NCBI GenBank assembly: GCA_049997955.1
Contig: JAEBDY010000019.1
Coordinates: 1 to 64,000 of the forward strand
DNA from: Umezawaea sp049997955
GTDB lineage: Bacteria; Actinomycetota; Actinomycetes; Mycobacteriales; Pseudonocardiaceae
DNA: 64,000 bases
Direction: 5' to 3'
Shown: in pieces, positions 36,904-46,118 of the stretch
Layout of the letters: each line of letters begins with the position of its first letter
Position numbering within the stretch: the stretch's first letter is position 1
The notes under the pieces: model-generated
Told to the model about the DNA's origin: nothing
Seen by the model: the letters and a program-made list of their open reading frames with translations, nothing else
Database searches by the model: none
Position numbers and translations under genes: made by a program

Positions 36904-37617
36904 ATGGCCAACGTGCAGTCGCTCGAGGATCGGATCGCCACGCGGATTCAGGCGTCGTCGTTAGGGGTGGCGGTGGCCAACCCGGTGAACGGACCCGACC
37001 AGGGCGTCTACATCGACAACCCCTACAACGCGATCAACCCGAACCCGCAGAACAGGTTTGGCAAGGACCCGAGGAAACGGCCCGTGCAGTACGCGCCAGG
37101 GTCGGACACGCTGCTGCCGGTCATCCCCCCGATCAAGGCGCTGTCCCTCGGGTACGGCAACGCCCCGCCCTCCCACGCCGAACGCGTCAAGGCCTACCTC
37201 GACTGGGGCTCCGATCGGGCCGTCAAGCATCCCTTCGTCGGCGTCTGCGAGAGCTTCAACGCCATCGCCATCGCCATCCTGGCGGCCAAGAACAGTCCTC
37301 TGGTCAACGGCACCGTGATCGAGTACATCGGCGTGAAGCAGGGCAGCCTCGGACACGCCATCGCCGTCATCGATCGCGCCAACCAGGTGGAGGCCGTCGG
37401 CCAGACCGTCCCCGCGCCAGGTCTGTGGGGCGCCAACTGCATCGTGGTCGACCAGTGGTACGCCCTGCAGGCGGGCACCGCCCCGGTCTTCCACGTCGCG
37501 GGCCCGCAAGCCGACATCAACTACCTCGCCTTCCTCACCACCGGCACCACCCGCACCGGCCTCTACGGCACCTTCACCAAAGACGGCACCCGCGCCAACA
37601 TCAACCTCCGAGCGTGA
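36904..37617 (+). CDS. Unassigned protein with a candidate papain-like Cys-His-Asp triad
   Basis: The ATG is preceded by AGGAGCAGGAGAC. This 237-aa protein has no signal peptide. The N-terminal 90 residues are Asn/Pro-rich (VYIDNPYNAINPNPQNRFGK). The second half has GVCESFNAIAIAIL (Cys115 at a helix start), LGHAIAVIDR (His151 on a strand) and NCIVVDQWYALQ (Asp183). The order Cys helix, GHA strand, DQW is that of papain-like toxin or deamidase/protease folds (Tox-PL type). I infer a cysteine-dependent enzyme acting on protein, but no family match is certain. Isolated transcription unit, intact, in a region of decay. Alternatively a structural protein whose conserved Cys is fortuitous. Confidence 0.65.
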   Translation: MANVQSLEDRIATRIQASSLGVAVANPVNGPDQGVYIDNPYNAINPNPQNRFGKDPRKRPVQYAPGSDTLLPVIPPIKALSLGYGNAPPSHAERVKAYLDWGSDRAVKHPFVGVCESFNAIAIAILAAKNSPLVNGTVIEYIGVKQGSLGHAIAVIDRANQVEAVGQTVPAPGLWGANCIVVDQWYALQAGTAPVFHVAGPQADINYLAFLTTGTTRTGLYGTFTKDGTRANINLRA

Positions 37618-37939
37618 CCCCTCCGGTCTCCACAACGGACGGGCATTGACGAAACGGCGGTCGCTTGACCGGGCAGAAGCCGGTCGAGCGACCGCCGATG
37701 CCACCCGCCCTCGGAGATGGCGCATGGCGCATCCGGCTCGGGAACCCGCACGCCGAGCCCTGGACCAGAGCCGGTGATCACGTTCCACCCGCATCCGTCA
37801 GGCCGACAACCGACAGTCCGCGGCACCTCCTCACCTGCGATGCACTTGCACGGAAGCAGGGGAGTGCGTGGGATTCGGCGGACGCGTGCCCATGGGGGCG
37901 CACACGGTCGGCTGAAACGACATCACCCGTCCGCGGGTC
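37618..37939. other. Stretch without recognisable gene
   Basis: Nothing beyond short frames without motifs. Confidence 0.5.
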
Positions 37940-38375
37940 CTACCGGACGAGTTGCCCGCGCAGCACGGCTCTGGCCAGTTCGGCGGGCGTTCCCGTGGTG
38001 CTGTCAACGGTCATGTCATAGGTGGTGCCGTGGTCGTGAACCGTGCGGCAGTGGCCTCGGGCGAGCCCGTGTCGTCACCCCCGTGGGCGAACGACTTCGC
38101 CGTAGCGGATGACCACCGACGGGTGCCCGTCCGCGTCGACGCCGGTGCGGTCGTACCAGAAGCCGTCTCGGCTGAGCGGGCCGTCGCGTCCCCCGCCCCA
38201 GTTCGGCGGTACCAGGCTGAACAGCGTGTCGATCCCAGTAGACGAACGGGGTGTCGCTTTCATCCTGGGTGGCGCGGGCCAGGGTGGTCTTGCCCGCGCT
38301 CGACGTCCCGTTGAGGAGGATCACCCGGCCGGGACGGTCACCGCGTCGCATCCGGTCACGGTAGGCGGTCGGCAT
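37940..38375 (-). pseudogene. Chloramphenicol 3-O-phosphotransferase-like protein, frameshifted with internal deletion
   Basis: The minus strand from ATG 38375 begins RPGRVILLNGTSSAGKTTLA, the P-loop (GTSSAGKTT) of chloramphenicol phosphotransferase. After a frame change it reads GIDTLFSLVPPNWGGGRDGP and LSRDGFWYDRTGVDADGHP, both family hallmarks. It then skips about 60 residues and resumes HCRTVHDHGTTYDMTVDSTT, the C-terminal end. It cannot give a working enzyme. The live family inactivates chloramphenicol by phosphorylation. Confidence 0.75.
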
Positions 38376-38478
38376 GGCGTCCGGAGACCGGCAACGCCGA
38401 TCACCTCTACGACGGCTCATCCAGAAGTGGGCGCCGAGCGGTCGAGCTACCGACCCGCACGTGAGTGAGGCCGTGTTC

Positions 38479-38508
38479 GATGCCACCGAGTCGGAACTCG
38501 GTGGCATC
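38479..38508. terminator. Perfect 13-bp stem-loop
   Basis: GATGCCACCGAGT pairs with ACTCGGTGGCATC over a CGGA tetraloop. It has no T run, as is common for actinomycete terminators. No intact gene ends next to it; it may be left from a lost gene. Confidence 0.5.
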
Positions 38509-39105
38509 GCCGTGACCAGCGTCGGCCACCACCGGCCGACGCGGCAGACTTGTGGCTGTAATGCGCCTGCCCCTTGCCCGTCGTTCAACGAAATGGTGGT
38601 GCTCGCTCGTGTTCGAACCTGTTACCTGAAGTCTCGGCTCGCTACGACAATCGGGTTAGCGCAACCGGTCACCGAGACGTGGCCGGCACCCTGAGATACC
38701 CATGGCCCGAAGTGCCAGTCACCGTTGGGACAGAGAGCGGCCGCGCGGAACTCATTACCAGGAGGGGCAGTGCTGCACCGTACGGTGACCCTCCCGAGTT
38801 GGTGTTTGTGGATCGTCCGCCGGTGACGTTGGTGCGGCTGCGACCCGCATCCGCGGCGGGACGGTGTGCATCCGCCCTCGTTGCGCACCTGGGCGGCCCG
38901 CGTCCTGTCGGCCGTGAAGCACTTCACCACATTGTGTCCTGGCGCAACGGGTGTACAAGGGGGTGAAGTAGTGGTCACCCATGACCGAAACGATCGACAC
39001 GCCGCCTTGCCAACCGATGCCGTCACGTCCGCCGATCACGGCGACTCCCAGCACTCCGACAAGCCGTCGGGCACGATCGACCACACCACGCAGAGGAATC
39101 CGCCC
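38509..39105. other. Stretch without recognisable gene
   Basis: No family motif in any frame. The frame of the next gene is open from 38866, and a GTG at about 38971 after GGGGGTGAAG is an alternative start for it. Confidence 0.4.
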
Positions 39106-40047
39106 ATGGCTCACCCCGACGAACTGACGGCCCTGGACCTGTACACGGTCTGGACATCAGCGGAGGACTTGGCGAAGGGGTTCGACCCATTCCGCTTCGA
39201 GCAGCGCATGGCCGCCTACCGGATGATGATCGCCAACACCAACGCGGCGGGCCGGTTCGGTGCCGACAACCGGCACAACCCGTTGTGGGGTCTGATGTTC
39301 CAGCACCAGTGGCAGTTCCGCACAGGGCGGCTCGGCACCGCCACCCACCAGGACGGACGGATCGATCCGGACTCGCCGTGGGGCTACGGCAACTACACGC
39401 TCAGCGTCATCCCGTGGTTGGCGGCCGAGGCCGCCGAAGTGGTGCCCGCCCTCCCGATCGCCGATCCGCCGACCCCCTCGCGGTTCCGGTACGTCACGTC
39501 CGGGGTCGTGCCGGAGGAGTTCACCAACGCGGTGGCCGACTGGCGTGCCTACTTCACCCTGGTGAGCGGCAACGAGCCGACGGACCCGGAACCAGCGCGC
39601 ATGGCCCTGTGGAAAGCGCACAAGACGTGCCTGGACGTGGTGGCCGAAGTGCTCGCCGACATCGACGCCGCCCCCTGGCCGGACCTGGAGATCAGGTTCC
39701 TGCGCGGCTGGTGCCGAATGGTCGACTACCTGTGGGCGGCGGCCTGGCCGACCGACTTCGAGTTCATGACCGCGCACGGCCTCGACGTGCTGCCCGAACC
39801 GCTGCTGGCCACACCCGAGGACCTGCGCGAACTACCGGCCGAGGTCCGCGGCAACGTCGACAACATCCTCAAGCTGGGCACCACCCCTCGGTGGCGCTAC
39901 CAGCTCAACCTGATGCTGTGGAAGCGGATCATGCGCACCCCCGAAGCCCGCCACCAGGTGCTGCCGCTGCTCGACGCGGTGTTCAACCCGCGACCGGAAA
40001 ACGCGGCCGAACGCCGCAAGCTGCTCGGTCACCTGCTGCGCCCCTGA
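39106..40047 (+). CDS. Leg1-like (DUF781) domain protein
   Basis: The ATG at 39106 follows AGAGGAA. The product has 313 aa. Residues 15-80 read YTVWTSAEDLAKGFDPFRFE, QRMAAYRMMIANT, then HNPLWGLMFQHQWQFRTGRL. The RMxxYxxxI and NPLWGLxxQHxWQxxTGRL motifs are those of the Leg1 family, first known from vertebrate secreted proteins and also found in bacteria. Later segments (YGNYTLSVIPWLAAEAAEVV; WCRMVDYLWAAAWP) are helical. No signal peptide is present with this start. Molecular function is unknown for the family. The gene appears intact and monocistronic. Confidence 0.6.
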   Translation: MAHPDELTALDLYTVWTSAEDLAKGFDPFRFEQRMAAYRMMIANTNAAGRFGADNRHNPLWGLMFQHQWQFRTGRLGTATHQDGRIDPDSPWGYGNYTLSVIPWLAAEAAEVVPALPIADPPTPSRFRYVTSGVVPEEFTNAVADWRAYFTLVSGNEPTDPEPARMALWKAHKTCLDVVAEVLADIDAAPWPDLEIRFLRGWCRMVDYLWAAAWPTDFEFMTAHGLDVLPEPLLATPEDLRELPAEVRGNVDNILKLGTTPRWRYQLNLMLWKRIMRTPEARHQVLPLLDAVFNPRPENAAERRKLLGHLLRP

Positions 40048-40199
40048 TCCCCGTGGCGCAGGTGGTCTGCACGGCGGTTGCAGCTGTCTTCACAGCTTGA
40101 CGGATTCATTATCACCGCGATCCGCATGTCCTCAAGCTGAACCTGGTCCTTCCGCGCGATTCAGCCGATCACATCGTTGGACGACAGCACACCGGGGGC

Positions 40200-40699
40200 A
40201 TCCGTGCGCATCGTCGCCGTTGCAATTCCCGACGATGCGCTTGATCTTCGAAGGTGCGGACGGGGTCGCGGCGACAACCGTGCGAATGGTCGTGGCCGAT
40301 GCGGAGGTGTCCGTCGGGCTCGTGCTGCACCACTTCGGGTCGAAGGACGGCTTGCGTCAGGCTGCGGCGAGTACGTGGCGGAAGCGATCCGGAGCGGCAC
40401 GGAGACCGCGGCCCGGCTGTTCGACGAGCTGGTCGACCGCACGCAGGAGTGGCTCGCCGGGGGAGAAGCGGAGGGGGTGCGTCCGACAGGCGATCCGCGA
40501 GCCCGCGCCGTGACCTACGTGTCGGGGCAGTTGGCGCCGCTGGTGCTGGGCGACCAGGTCGGCCGTCTGCTGGGCGGCGACACCGCGGAGACCGCGACGG
40601 CCGTGCGCGGCGCGGGCGGGACTGGAGATGCTGACCGGCGGCCTGTTCGTCGACGACCGCTGGCTCGCTCTGTTCAGCACCGTGGGGGAGTCCCGGTGA
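40200..40699 (+). pseudogene. TetR-family regulator, two frameshifts
   Basis: The helix-turn-helix reads GVAATTVRMVVADAEVSVGL then VLHHFGSKDGLRQA, the TetR signature, but is out of frame with both its own N-terminus and its C-terminal half (YVAEAIRSGTETAARLFDEL, LEMLTGGLFVDDRWLALFST). Its TGA overlaps the GTG of the glycosyltransferase at 40696, so the two were an operon. Confidence 0.7.
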
Positions 40700-41847
40700 G
40701 GGCGCTGCTGGTCACCCACGGCACCCGTGGCGACGTGCAGCCGTTCCTCTCCCCCGCGGTAGCGGTGAGAGGCCGGGGTCGCGAAGCGGTATTGGCGGCC
40801 CCGGCGTCGTTCGCCGCCGCGGCGGCCGAGTAGGACGGGGAGTTCGCGCCCCTGGACGAAGGGCCGAACCCGCTGATGCGCGACCCGGTCGTGCAGGCGG
40901 CGATCGACGGGGGATACCGGGGCGCTTGAGGCAAGCTCACCGCTGTGCGTACCGCGCCGGATCAAGCCGTTGATGGCCGATGTGCTGCGGGATGTGGGTG
41001 CGGTGGCGCGGGAGTCGGGTGCCGACCTCGTTGTTCCCCTGCCCGATGCTGCCCTTCTCGTGGGTGCCGAAACCGCTCAACCGCGCGACTTACACCGCGC
41101 TCTCCGCGACGCTGCGCGCCTATACCGGGATCACGACCCGGTGGCGCACCACGGAACTGGGACTGTCCGCGCGCAAGGGAAGCCACGACCTGGTGGGCAA
41201 CGCCCGGATCGTGCTGCAGGCGTTCAGCCCGCTGGTGACCCCGGTCGACCCGTGGTGGCCGGATTCCGTGCGCACCACGGGCTTCTGGTACCTCCCGTCG
41301 AAGGAATGGGCGGTGCCCGAGCCATTGGTGGAGTTCCTGGCCGCCGATCCGCCGCCGGTCTACTTCGGATTCGGCAGCATGGCCGGACGAGGTGCCCGGC
41401 GCACAGCGGACGTCGTGGCCGAGGCCGTTCAGCGGACAGGGGTCCGGGCCGTGGTCGCGACCGGGTGGGACGGCATCGCGCCTGAGGTGGAGTCGTGACG
41501 TGCTGCTGATGGACCAAGCGCCCCACGACAGGCTGGTCCCGCGGATGGCCGCGGTCGTCCATCACGGTGGCAGCGGTACCGCCGGTGCGGCTCTCGCGAC
41601 AGGACTGCCGCAGGTCGTGAGCCCGTTCGTCGCCGACCAGCCGCACTGGGCGGCCCGCGTGCACGCCGTGGGGGTCGCGCCGTCACCGTTGCGGCAACAG
41701 GACCTCACGGCAGATCGGCTGGCCACCCGGCTGGCCCACGTGATCGGTGATCCGGGAGTCCGCGAGCGCGCCGAACTGATCGGTGAGCGCATTCGCGGGG
41801 AGAACGGCGTCCAAGCGGCTGTCGACGCCCTGGACCACCTGCTGTGA
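40696..41847 (+). pseudogene. GT1-type glycosyltransferase (MGT/sterol-glucosyltransferase-like), multiply frameshifted
   Basis: Starts VRALLVTHGTRGDVQPFLSP, the classic GT1 N-terminus. An in-frame TAG and frame changes follow, then GITTRWRTTELGLSARKGSH, TGFWYLPSKEWAVPEPLVEF, PPPVYFGFGSMAGRGAR, and in another frame VVHHGGSGTAGAALATGLPQ, the sugar-nucleotide motif (HHGGSGT). All landmarks are present but spread over at least three frames and with part of the acceptor domain gone. It was coupled to the broken TetR. A fragment of a close relative recurs at about 49920. Confidence 0.75.
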
Positions 41848-42068
41848 GAGCACTGCCGGGCATCTCCGGCGGACCTCGCGCACTCTTCGAGATGGTTGAG
41901 GACCGCTGCGAGAATCCACTGTGTTCGATACCTTTCGAGCGGAACTGGTGTTGTGCGTGGAGCTGTCGTGCGGACAGAGCCGCTGTGGCAGCAGGGAGTG
42001 AGTACGGTTCCCGCACGTCGTCGCGGGTATGTCGGCGCGGTGCGTCGACCGGTGCGTGACATGCTGGC

Positions 42069-42248
42069 ATGATGCGCCGTTTTCTCTTCGACAGCGAAGG
42101 CAACCTCCGCCTGGTCGTGCTGCTCGGACTGCTGGTCTTGGTTCCTGTGGTGGTGCTGGCGTTGGCCACGTGGGGTGGATGGGCCGCGATGGCGCTGATC
42201 GCGGTCATCGTGGTCGTGGGCGTGGGTGCGGCTATGTGGTACGGCTGA
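42069..42248 (+). CDS. Small two-helix membrane protein (59 aa)
   Basis: Two ATG codons in tandem open FLFDSEGNLRLVVLLGLLVL, VPVVVLALATWGGWAAMALI and AVIVVVGVGAAMWYG, essentially two transmembrane helices. The next gene starts 59 bases on and also encodes a membrane protein, so they may be one unit. No family is known to me. Confidence 0.5.
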   Translation: MMRRFLFDSEGNLRLVVLLGLLVLVPVVVLALATWGGWAAMALIAVIVVVGVGAAMWYG

Positions 42249-42306
42249 CGGGGGTGCGCGCCGTTGGGCCCGGTATGCCGATCACCCTGCCTCGTGAGGA
42301 GGAATG

Positions 42307-42660
42307 ATGGAGGCTGAACAGCCGTCCGAGGTGGACCGTGAACCGGACTACCGGTTCACCCTGGCCAATGAACGGACATTCCTGGCGTGGATCCGCACCG
42401 CTCTGGGGTTGTTGGCAGGCGGTGTCGCGGTGGCGCAGGTGGTCCCGCCGTTCTCGATCCCGCAGGGGACGGTGGTCTTGAGCGTGGGGTGCATCGCGCT
42501 GGCCGTGGTGCTCGCAGCGGGCAGCTACCCGCGATGGCGGGCGGTGCAGCGAGCGATGCGGGCGGACCGGCCGCTACCCCCGCATCGGATGATGGCCGTG
42601 GTGGCCGTCGGTGTCGTGGTCGTGGCTCTCGCCGCGATTGTGCTGGTCCTGCTGGGATGA
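42307..42660 (+). CDS. DUF202 (YidH-family) membrane protein
   Basis: 117 aa. FTLANERTFLAWIRTALGLL is the DUF202 hallmark (NERTxLAWxRT), followed by three transmembrane helices. Of two tandem ATGs (42304, 42307), the second has the better spacing from GAGGAGG. DUF202 proteins are small inner-membrane proteins of uncertain role. Its stop overlaps the next start, which encodes another DUF202-like protein; they probably assemble together. Confidence 0.85.
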   Translation: MEAEQPSEVDREPDYRFTLANERTFLAWIRTALGLLAGGVAVAQVVPPFSIPQGTVVLSVGCIALAVVLAAGSYPRWRAVQRAMRADRPLPPHRMMAVVAVGVVVVALAAIVLVLLG

Positions 42661-42944
42661 CCGGGACAGGCGAGTCGGAGCGGCGCGATCGCGGGTCGCA
42701 GCAGGAGCGAACGGACCTCGCGTGGCGGCGTACCGCGTTGAGTGCGGCGGCATGCGCGGTGCTGCTGTTGCACGCCGCGGTCCGCGAAGGCTGGGGCGCC
42801 CACGTGGTACCCGGTGTACTCGTCGCGGTCGTGGCGGCCGTCGCCGCGTTCGCAGGCGGCCGCAGGCGGCGGGAACGGGCCCTGCCCGTGATCAGCGCAC
42901 TGGTCGTGCTGTCCGGCCTGTGCGCGGTCGCCTTGCTCGGATGA
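42657..42944 (+). CDS. Second DUF202-like membrane protein
   Basis: 95 aa, with the ATG overlapping the preceding stop. The shortened signature QERTDLAWRRTALSAAACAV (ERTxLAWxRT) leads into three predicted helices (VVPGVLVAVVAAVAAFAGG, LPVISALVVLSGLCAVALLG). Tandem DUF202 pairs are common in actinobacteria. Role unknown. Confidence 0.82.
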   Translation: MTGTGESERRDRGSQQERTDLAWRRTALSAAACAVLLLHAAVREGWGAHVVPGVLVAVVAAVAAFAGGRRRRERALPVISALVVLSGLCAVALLG

Positions 42945-43151
42945 GTGCTGATTCTCCGGACTGGCACATCGACCCTCCCGTGTGGACTGTTCGACGGTCG
43001 GTGCGCGAGCATTTTCCGGCGGGAACCCCGAGTTCTTCGACCGGGCATTGACCTCTGGAAGCAGCCAAGCGAGATCATCTGAGATCGATGTCGGCTTCCA
43101 CAGGCAGGATCGTCGTCGTGGCAAAGGACTTTCTTCGTTTGCGGTGAGCAG

Positions 43152-43697
43152 TCACACGGGTGCGCCCCGGTCGGGCCCAGAGGACGCGCCGTCATCCAAG
43201 CCGGTCATCGGGCGCGGTTGTCGCGGCGAGGACAACAGCATCCGAATAATGACCGCTGGCCCACCGATCAAGACTCCGACCACGATCAGCGCCGGATCGG
43301 ACAGGATACCGAGCGTCGCTGTCACCAGGCCGAGACCGATCACGACGTCGAGACCGCCAACCGCTGGGTGGTCCGGGTGGTTGAGGGTGTGGAAGCGTTC
43401 GGCGAACTCGGGGTCCTCGCTCGCCAACCGCTCCTCGATGGCGCGGAACTGTTGTTGCTCGTCGTGGTCCAGCGCGAGGGGCTCCGTGCGGATCGCGGTG
43501 TGGACGGCCCGCGGCGCTCCCTCGGCGGCGCATCGGTAGAGGAACCGGGCCCGTGCCTGGTGACGTGCGTCGTATCCGACGCCCAACAGGATGGCGGCGA
43601 GCACGGTCACGAGCGTCAAGTCCCAGCGCTGGGTGAGGTGGTGGTGGCCGGGTATTACCAGCAGTCCGATCAATGCGAGCCACAGCGACCAGCGCAC
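43152..43697 (-). CDS. Membrane protein with DUF3040-like segment
   Basis: 181 aa. Two N-terminal helices (SLWLALIGLLVIPG, LTLVTVLAAILLGVGYDARH) are followed by a soluble stretch. Near residue 77 is LDHDEQQQFRAIEERLASED PEFAERF, the DUF3040 N-terminal motif. Two more helices (GLDVVIGLGLVTATLGILSD, ALIVVGVLIGGPAVIIRMLL) complete it. DUF3040 normally starts the protein, so the front helices make this a longer version. The gene faces the DUF202 pair across a 207-base gap. Confidence 0.65.
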   Translation of the reverse strand: MRWSLWLALIGLLVIPGHHHLTQRWDLTLVTVLAAILLGVGYDARHQARARFLYRCAAEGAPRAVHTAIRTEPLALDHDEQQQFRAIEERLASEDPEFAERFHTLNHPDHPAVGGLDVVIGLGLVTATLGILSDPALIVVGVLIGGPAVIIRMLLSSPRQPRPMTGLDDGASSGPDRGAPV

Positions 43698-44014
43698 GTC
43701 GGCTCCCTCCGTCGACGGCGGCCCGTTCCGCCGGCTGATAGGTGCCCTTTCATGCTCACGTCCGCGATCGGTACTCGAAAGGGCGAGAACAGGCCGCGAT
43801 CGGGGCGCTCACTTGCCGAGTTCCGGCAAGCGAGTCGTCTGCTCACCCTGACCCGACTCTCCGTGGGACCGAAGACGTTCCGGGCTGTACGCTGGACGTC
43901 GGTGTGCCGGGAAGCCTGGTCGGCGTCTATTCGTCGTCGCCCGGGACAGGGAGCCTTCATGGCCGTTCACACCGTCACCGTTGGTTGTACCGATACCGCT
44001 GAAAGCCTCCTGTC
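43698..44014. other. Intergenic stretch
   Basis: No gene. A small hairpin (CTTGCCG, 5-base loop, CGGCAAG at 43812-43830) may end transcription. Confidence 0.4.
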
Positions 44015-44872
44015 GTGGTGAGCCAGGCCGCGGGCACCGCCGTGGGCCCCATGGTGATCGCGGCGGTGGAGCAGCACCACTCCCGTGAACAGCGTCTGCT
44101 CGACGACCCGTTGGCGATCGAGGTGCTGCCACCCGTGTCGAAGTGGGTGGCCCGGCTCGCTCGCCGACCAGGGGTGCGCGAGTGGCTGGTCAGGGCGTCG
44201 GAGCGCAACGCGCCGGGGATCTGGGGCGCCATCGCCTGCCGCAAGCGCTACATCGACGAACAAGCGGTGCGCGCGCTGGAGGACGGCATCGAGTGCGTCG
44301 TCCTGCTGGGATCGGGCCTCGACACCCGTGCCCACCGGTTGGTGACCCCGGCAGGGGCGTCGGCGTTCGAGGTGGACTTCCCGGCCAACCTCCAGCGCAA
44401 GCGCAGGCGCCTCGGTGCGCAGGACCTCGTGATCCCGGTGCCGGTCGACTTCGACACCGAGGAGCTGGGGAGCGCCTTGGCCGCCTGTGGCTACCGGCCC
44501 GAGCAGAGGTGCCTGTTCGTGTGGGAGGGGGTGACCCAGTACCTGACGCAGGACGGTTTCGACCGGACCTTCGGCTTCCTGGCACGTGCGGCCCCTGGCA
44601 GCAGACTGGCCTTCACCTACATCCGGCACGACTTCGTCGACGGCAGCGACCTCCGCGGATCCGGCGCGTTGCACCAGCGGTTCGTGACGAGGCAGCGCCT
44701 GTGGCGGATCGGCCTGCGCCCCCGTGACGTGAGCGCGCTGGTGGCCGGGTACGGCTGGCGGAAGGTGGAGGACGTGGGCGCCGAGGAGTTCCAGGTCCGC
44801 TACGTGCACGCGACCGGCCGAGACGTGTCGGTGTCGTCGTTGGAGCGGACGGTGCTGGCAGAGAAGGCGTGA
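44015..44872 (+). CDS. SAM-dependent methyltransferase, leucine carboxyl methyltransferase-like (PPM family)
   Basis: 285 aa from a GTG. Residues about 15-30 carry the HHSREQRLLDDPLA opening typical of the actinobacterial LCMT-like group. IECVVLLGSGLDTRAHRL near 90 is the SAM-binding loop, FEVDFPANLQRKRRRL the following acidic strand, and LFVWEGVTQYLTQDGFD near 165 the WEGVTxYL motif. The family methylates carboxyl groups of proteins or small metabolites; the substrate here is not predictable. The next gene starts 65 bases later, so they may be co-transcribed. Confidence 0.85.
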   Translation: MVSQAAGTAVGPMVIAAVEQHHSREQRLLDDPLAIEVLPPVSKWVARLARRPGVREWLVRASERNAPGIWGAIACRKRYIDEQAVRALEDGIECVVLLGSGLDTRAHRLVTPAGASAFEVDFPANLQRKRRRLGAQDLVIPVPVDFDTEELGSALAACGYRPEQRCLFVWEGVTQYLTQDGFDRTFGFLARAAPGSRLAFTYIRHDFVDGSDLRGSGALHQRFVTRQRLWRIGLRPRDVSALVAGYGWRKVEDVGAEEFQVRYVHATGRDVSVSSLERTVLAEKA

Positions 44873-44936
44873 ACACCGACCCGTGGTGCCGGTCGCCACT
44901 GCGACGACACTCGCCGATGACCGCGAAGGGCGAACG

Positions 44937-46118
44937 ATGGCGCGAACCAGGAAGCCGGTGTCCGCGCGAGACGACTCGGGGAACCTGCTGGCAGGCATCG
45001 CCGAGCGTGTGGGACGGCAGGCCCACGGCGTTCCCGTCCAACTGCTCGACGGCTACCTGGCGGATCTCGACGCGGTCAGCGCCACCGGGCGCCCGCCGGG
45101 ACCCGACCGGGTGCGTGCCCGGCACGACGCCGGCGCCCAAGCGGCCGCGCAGGGAGTTCCGCTGGGCGGTGTGGTCGATTTGCACCTGAGCGCCACGTGG
45201 ATGGCGTGGCCGCTGCTGACCGGTGTGCGACGGGCGACGGACGCCGACGAGGTACGCGCGGTGGGGGAGGTGATCCTCCGCGCGACCGATGCCGCTGTCA
45301 TGGCGGTCACCGAGGGATACGAGCAGGCCCAACGCTGGCTGGTTCGTCAGGAGGAGTCCTTCCGCCGGGAGTTCGTCGACGACCTGCTCGAAGGGCGCGG
45401 CATGGGGCAGTTGGTCGAGCGGGCGGAGCGGTTCGGGCTCAGGCTCGCGGGCAGCACGGTGGTGGCGGCCATGAGCTGTCCGCAGTCGCTGGTGGACGGC
45501 GGGGAGGTGGCCAGGTCGGTGGAGAGCGCGCTGCACCTGAGGGAGGACTCACGCGATGTTCTGGTCACCACCAAGACCGGCCTGCTCGTCTGCGTCTTCC
45601 CGGACACGACGGCAGGTGCTCTCGACGAGTTCGTGCGTCAGGTGTCCTCGACCTCGGGGGCAGACTCCGCGTGGCTGGTCGGTGTCGGCCGCGCCCAGTC
45701 GGGACCGGGCGGTGCGGTGCGTTCGTTCGAGCAGGCCAGACAGGCACTCGACATCGCCGAGCGGCTGGAATTGCCCGGACGTGTGCACAAGGCGGACGAC
45801 CTGCTGGTCTACCAGGTCCTCCTGCGCGACAGCGCCGCCTTGGCGGACCTGGTGTCGGTCGTGCTGGAACCCCTCCGCAGCGTCCGAGGAGGGCCTGGCG
45901 CACTGCTGGAGACCCTGGCGGCCTACTTCGCCTGCGGTCAGGTGGCGACGGCCTGCGCCCGTGAGTTGCACGTGGGTGTCCGGACGGTGACCTACCGCCT
46001 GCACCGGGTCGGGGAGTTGACCGGCTACTCGGTGGATGACCCGTCGCAGGCCCTGTCGCTGCGGATCGCTGTGCTGGGCGCCAAGTTGCTCCACTGGCCG
46101 GTGACCACGACTCCCTGA
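44937..46118 (+). CDS. PucR/CdaR-type transcriptional regulator
   Basis: 393 aa. The last 60 residues have the PucR C-terminal helix-turn-helix: LLETLAAYFACGQVATACAR, ELHVGVRTVTYRLHRVGELT. The centre is the GGDEF-like regulator domain (AWLVGVGRAQSGPGGAVRSF, EQARQALDIAERL). The N-terminal 150 residues are a helical sensor-like region. Such regulators activate catabolic or secondary-metabolism genes. I chose ATG 44937 because an upstream frame overlaps the methyltransferase gene and GAAGGGCGA lies just before. Natural targets are its neighbours, the methyltransferase or the SDR. Confidence 0.85.
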   Translation: MARTRKPVSARDDSGNLLAGIAERVGRQAHGVPVQLLDGYLADLDAVSATGRPPGPDRVRARHDAGAQAAAQGVPLGGVVDLHLSATWMAWPLLTGVRRATDADEVRAVGEVILRATDAAVMAVTEGYEQAQRWLVRQEESFRREFVDDLLEGRGMGQLVERAERFGLRLAGSTVVAAMSCPQSLVDGGEVARSVESALHLREDSRDVLVTTKTGLLVCVFPDTTAGALDEFVRQVSSTSGADSAWLVGVGRAQSGPGGAVRSFEQARQALDIAERLELPGRVHKADDLLVYQVLLRDSAALADLVSVVLEPLRSVRGGPGALLETLAAYFACGQVATACARELHVGVRTVTYRLHRVGELTGYSVDDPSQALSLRIAVLGAKLLHWPVTTTP

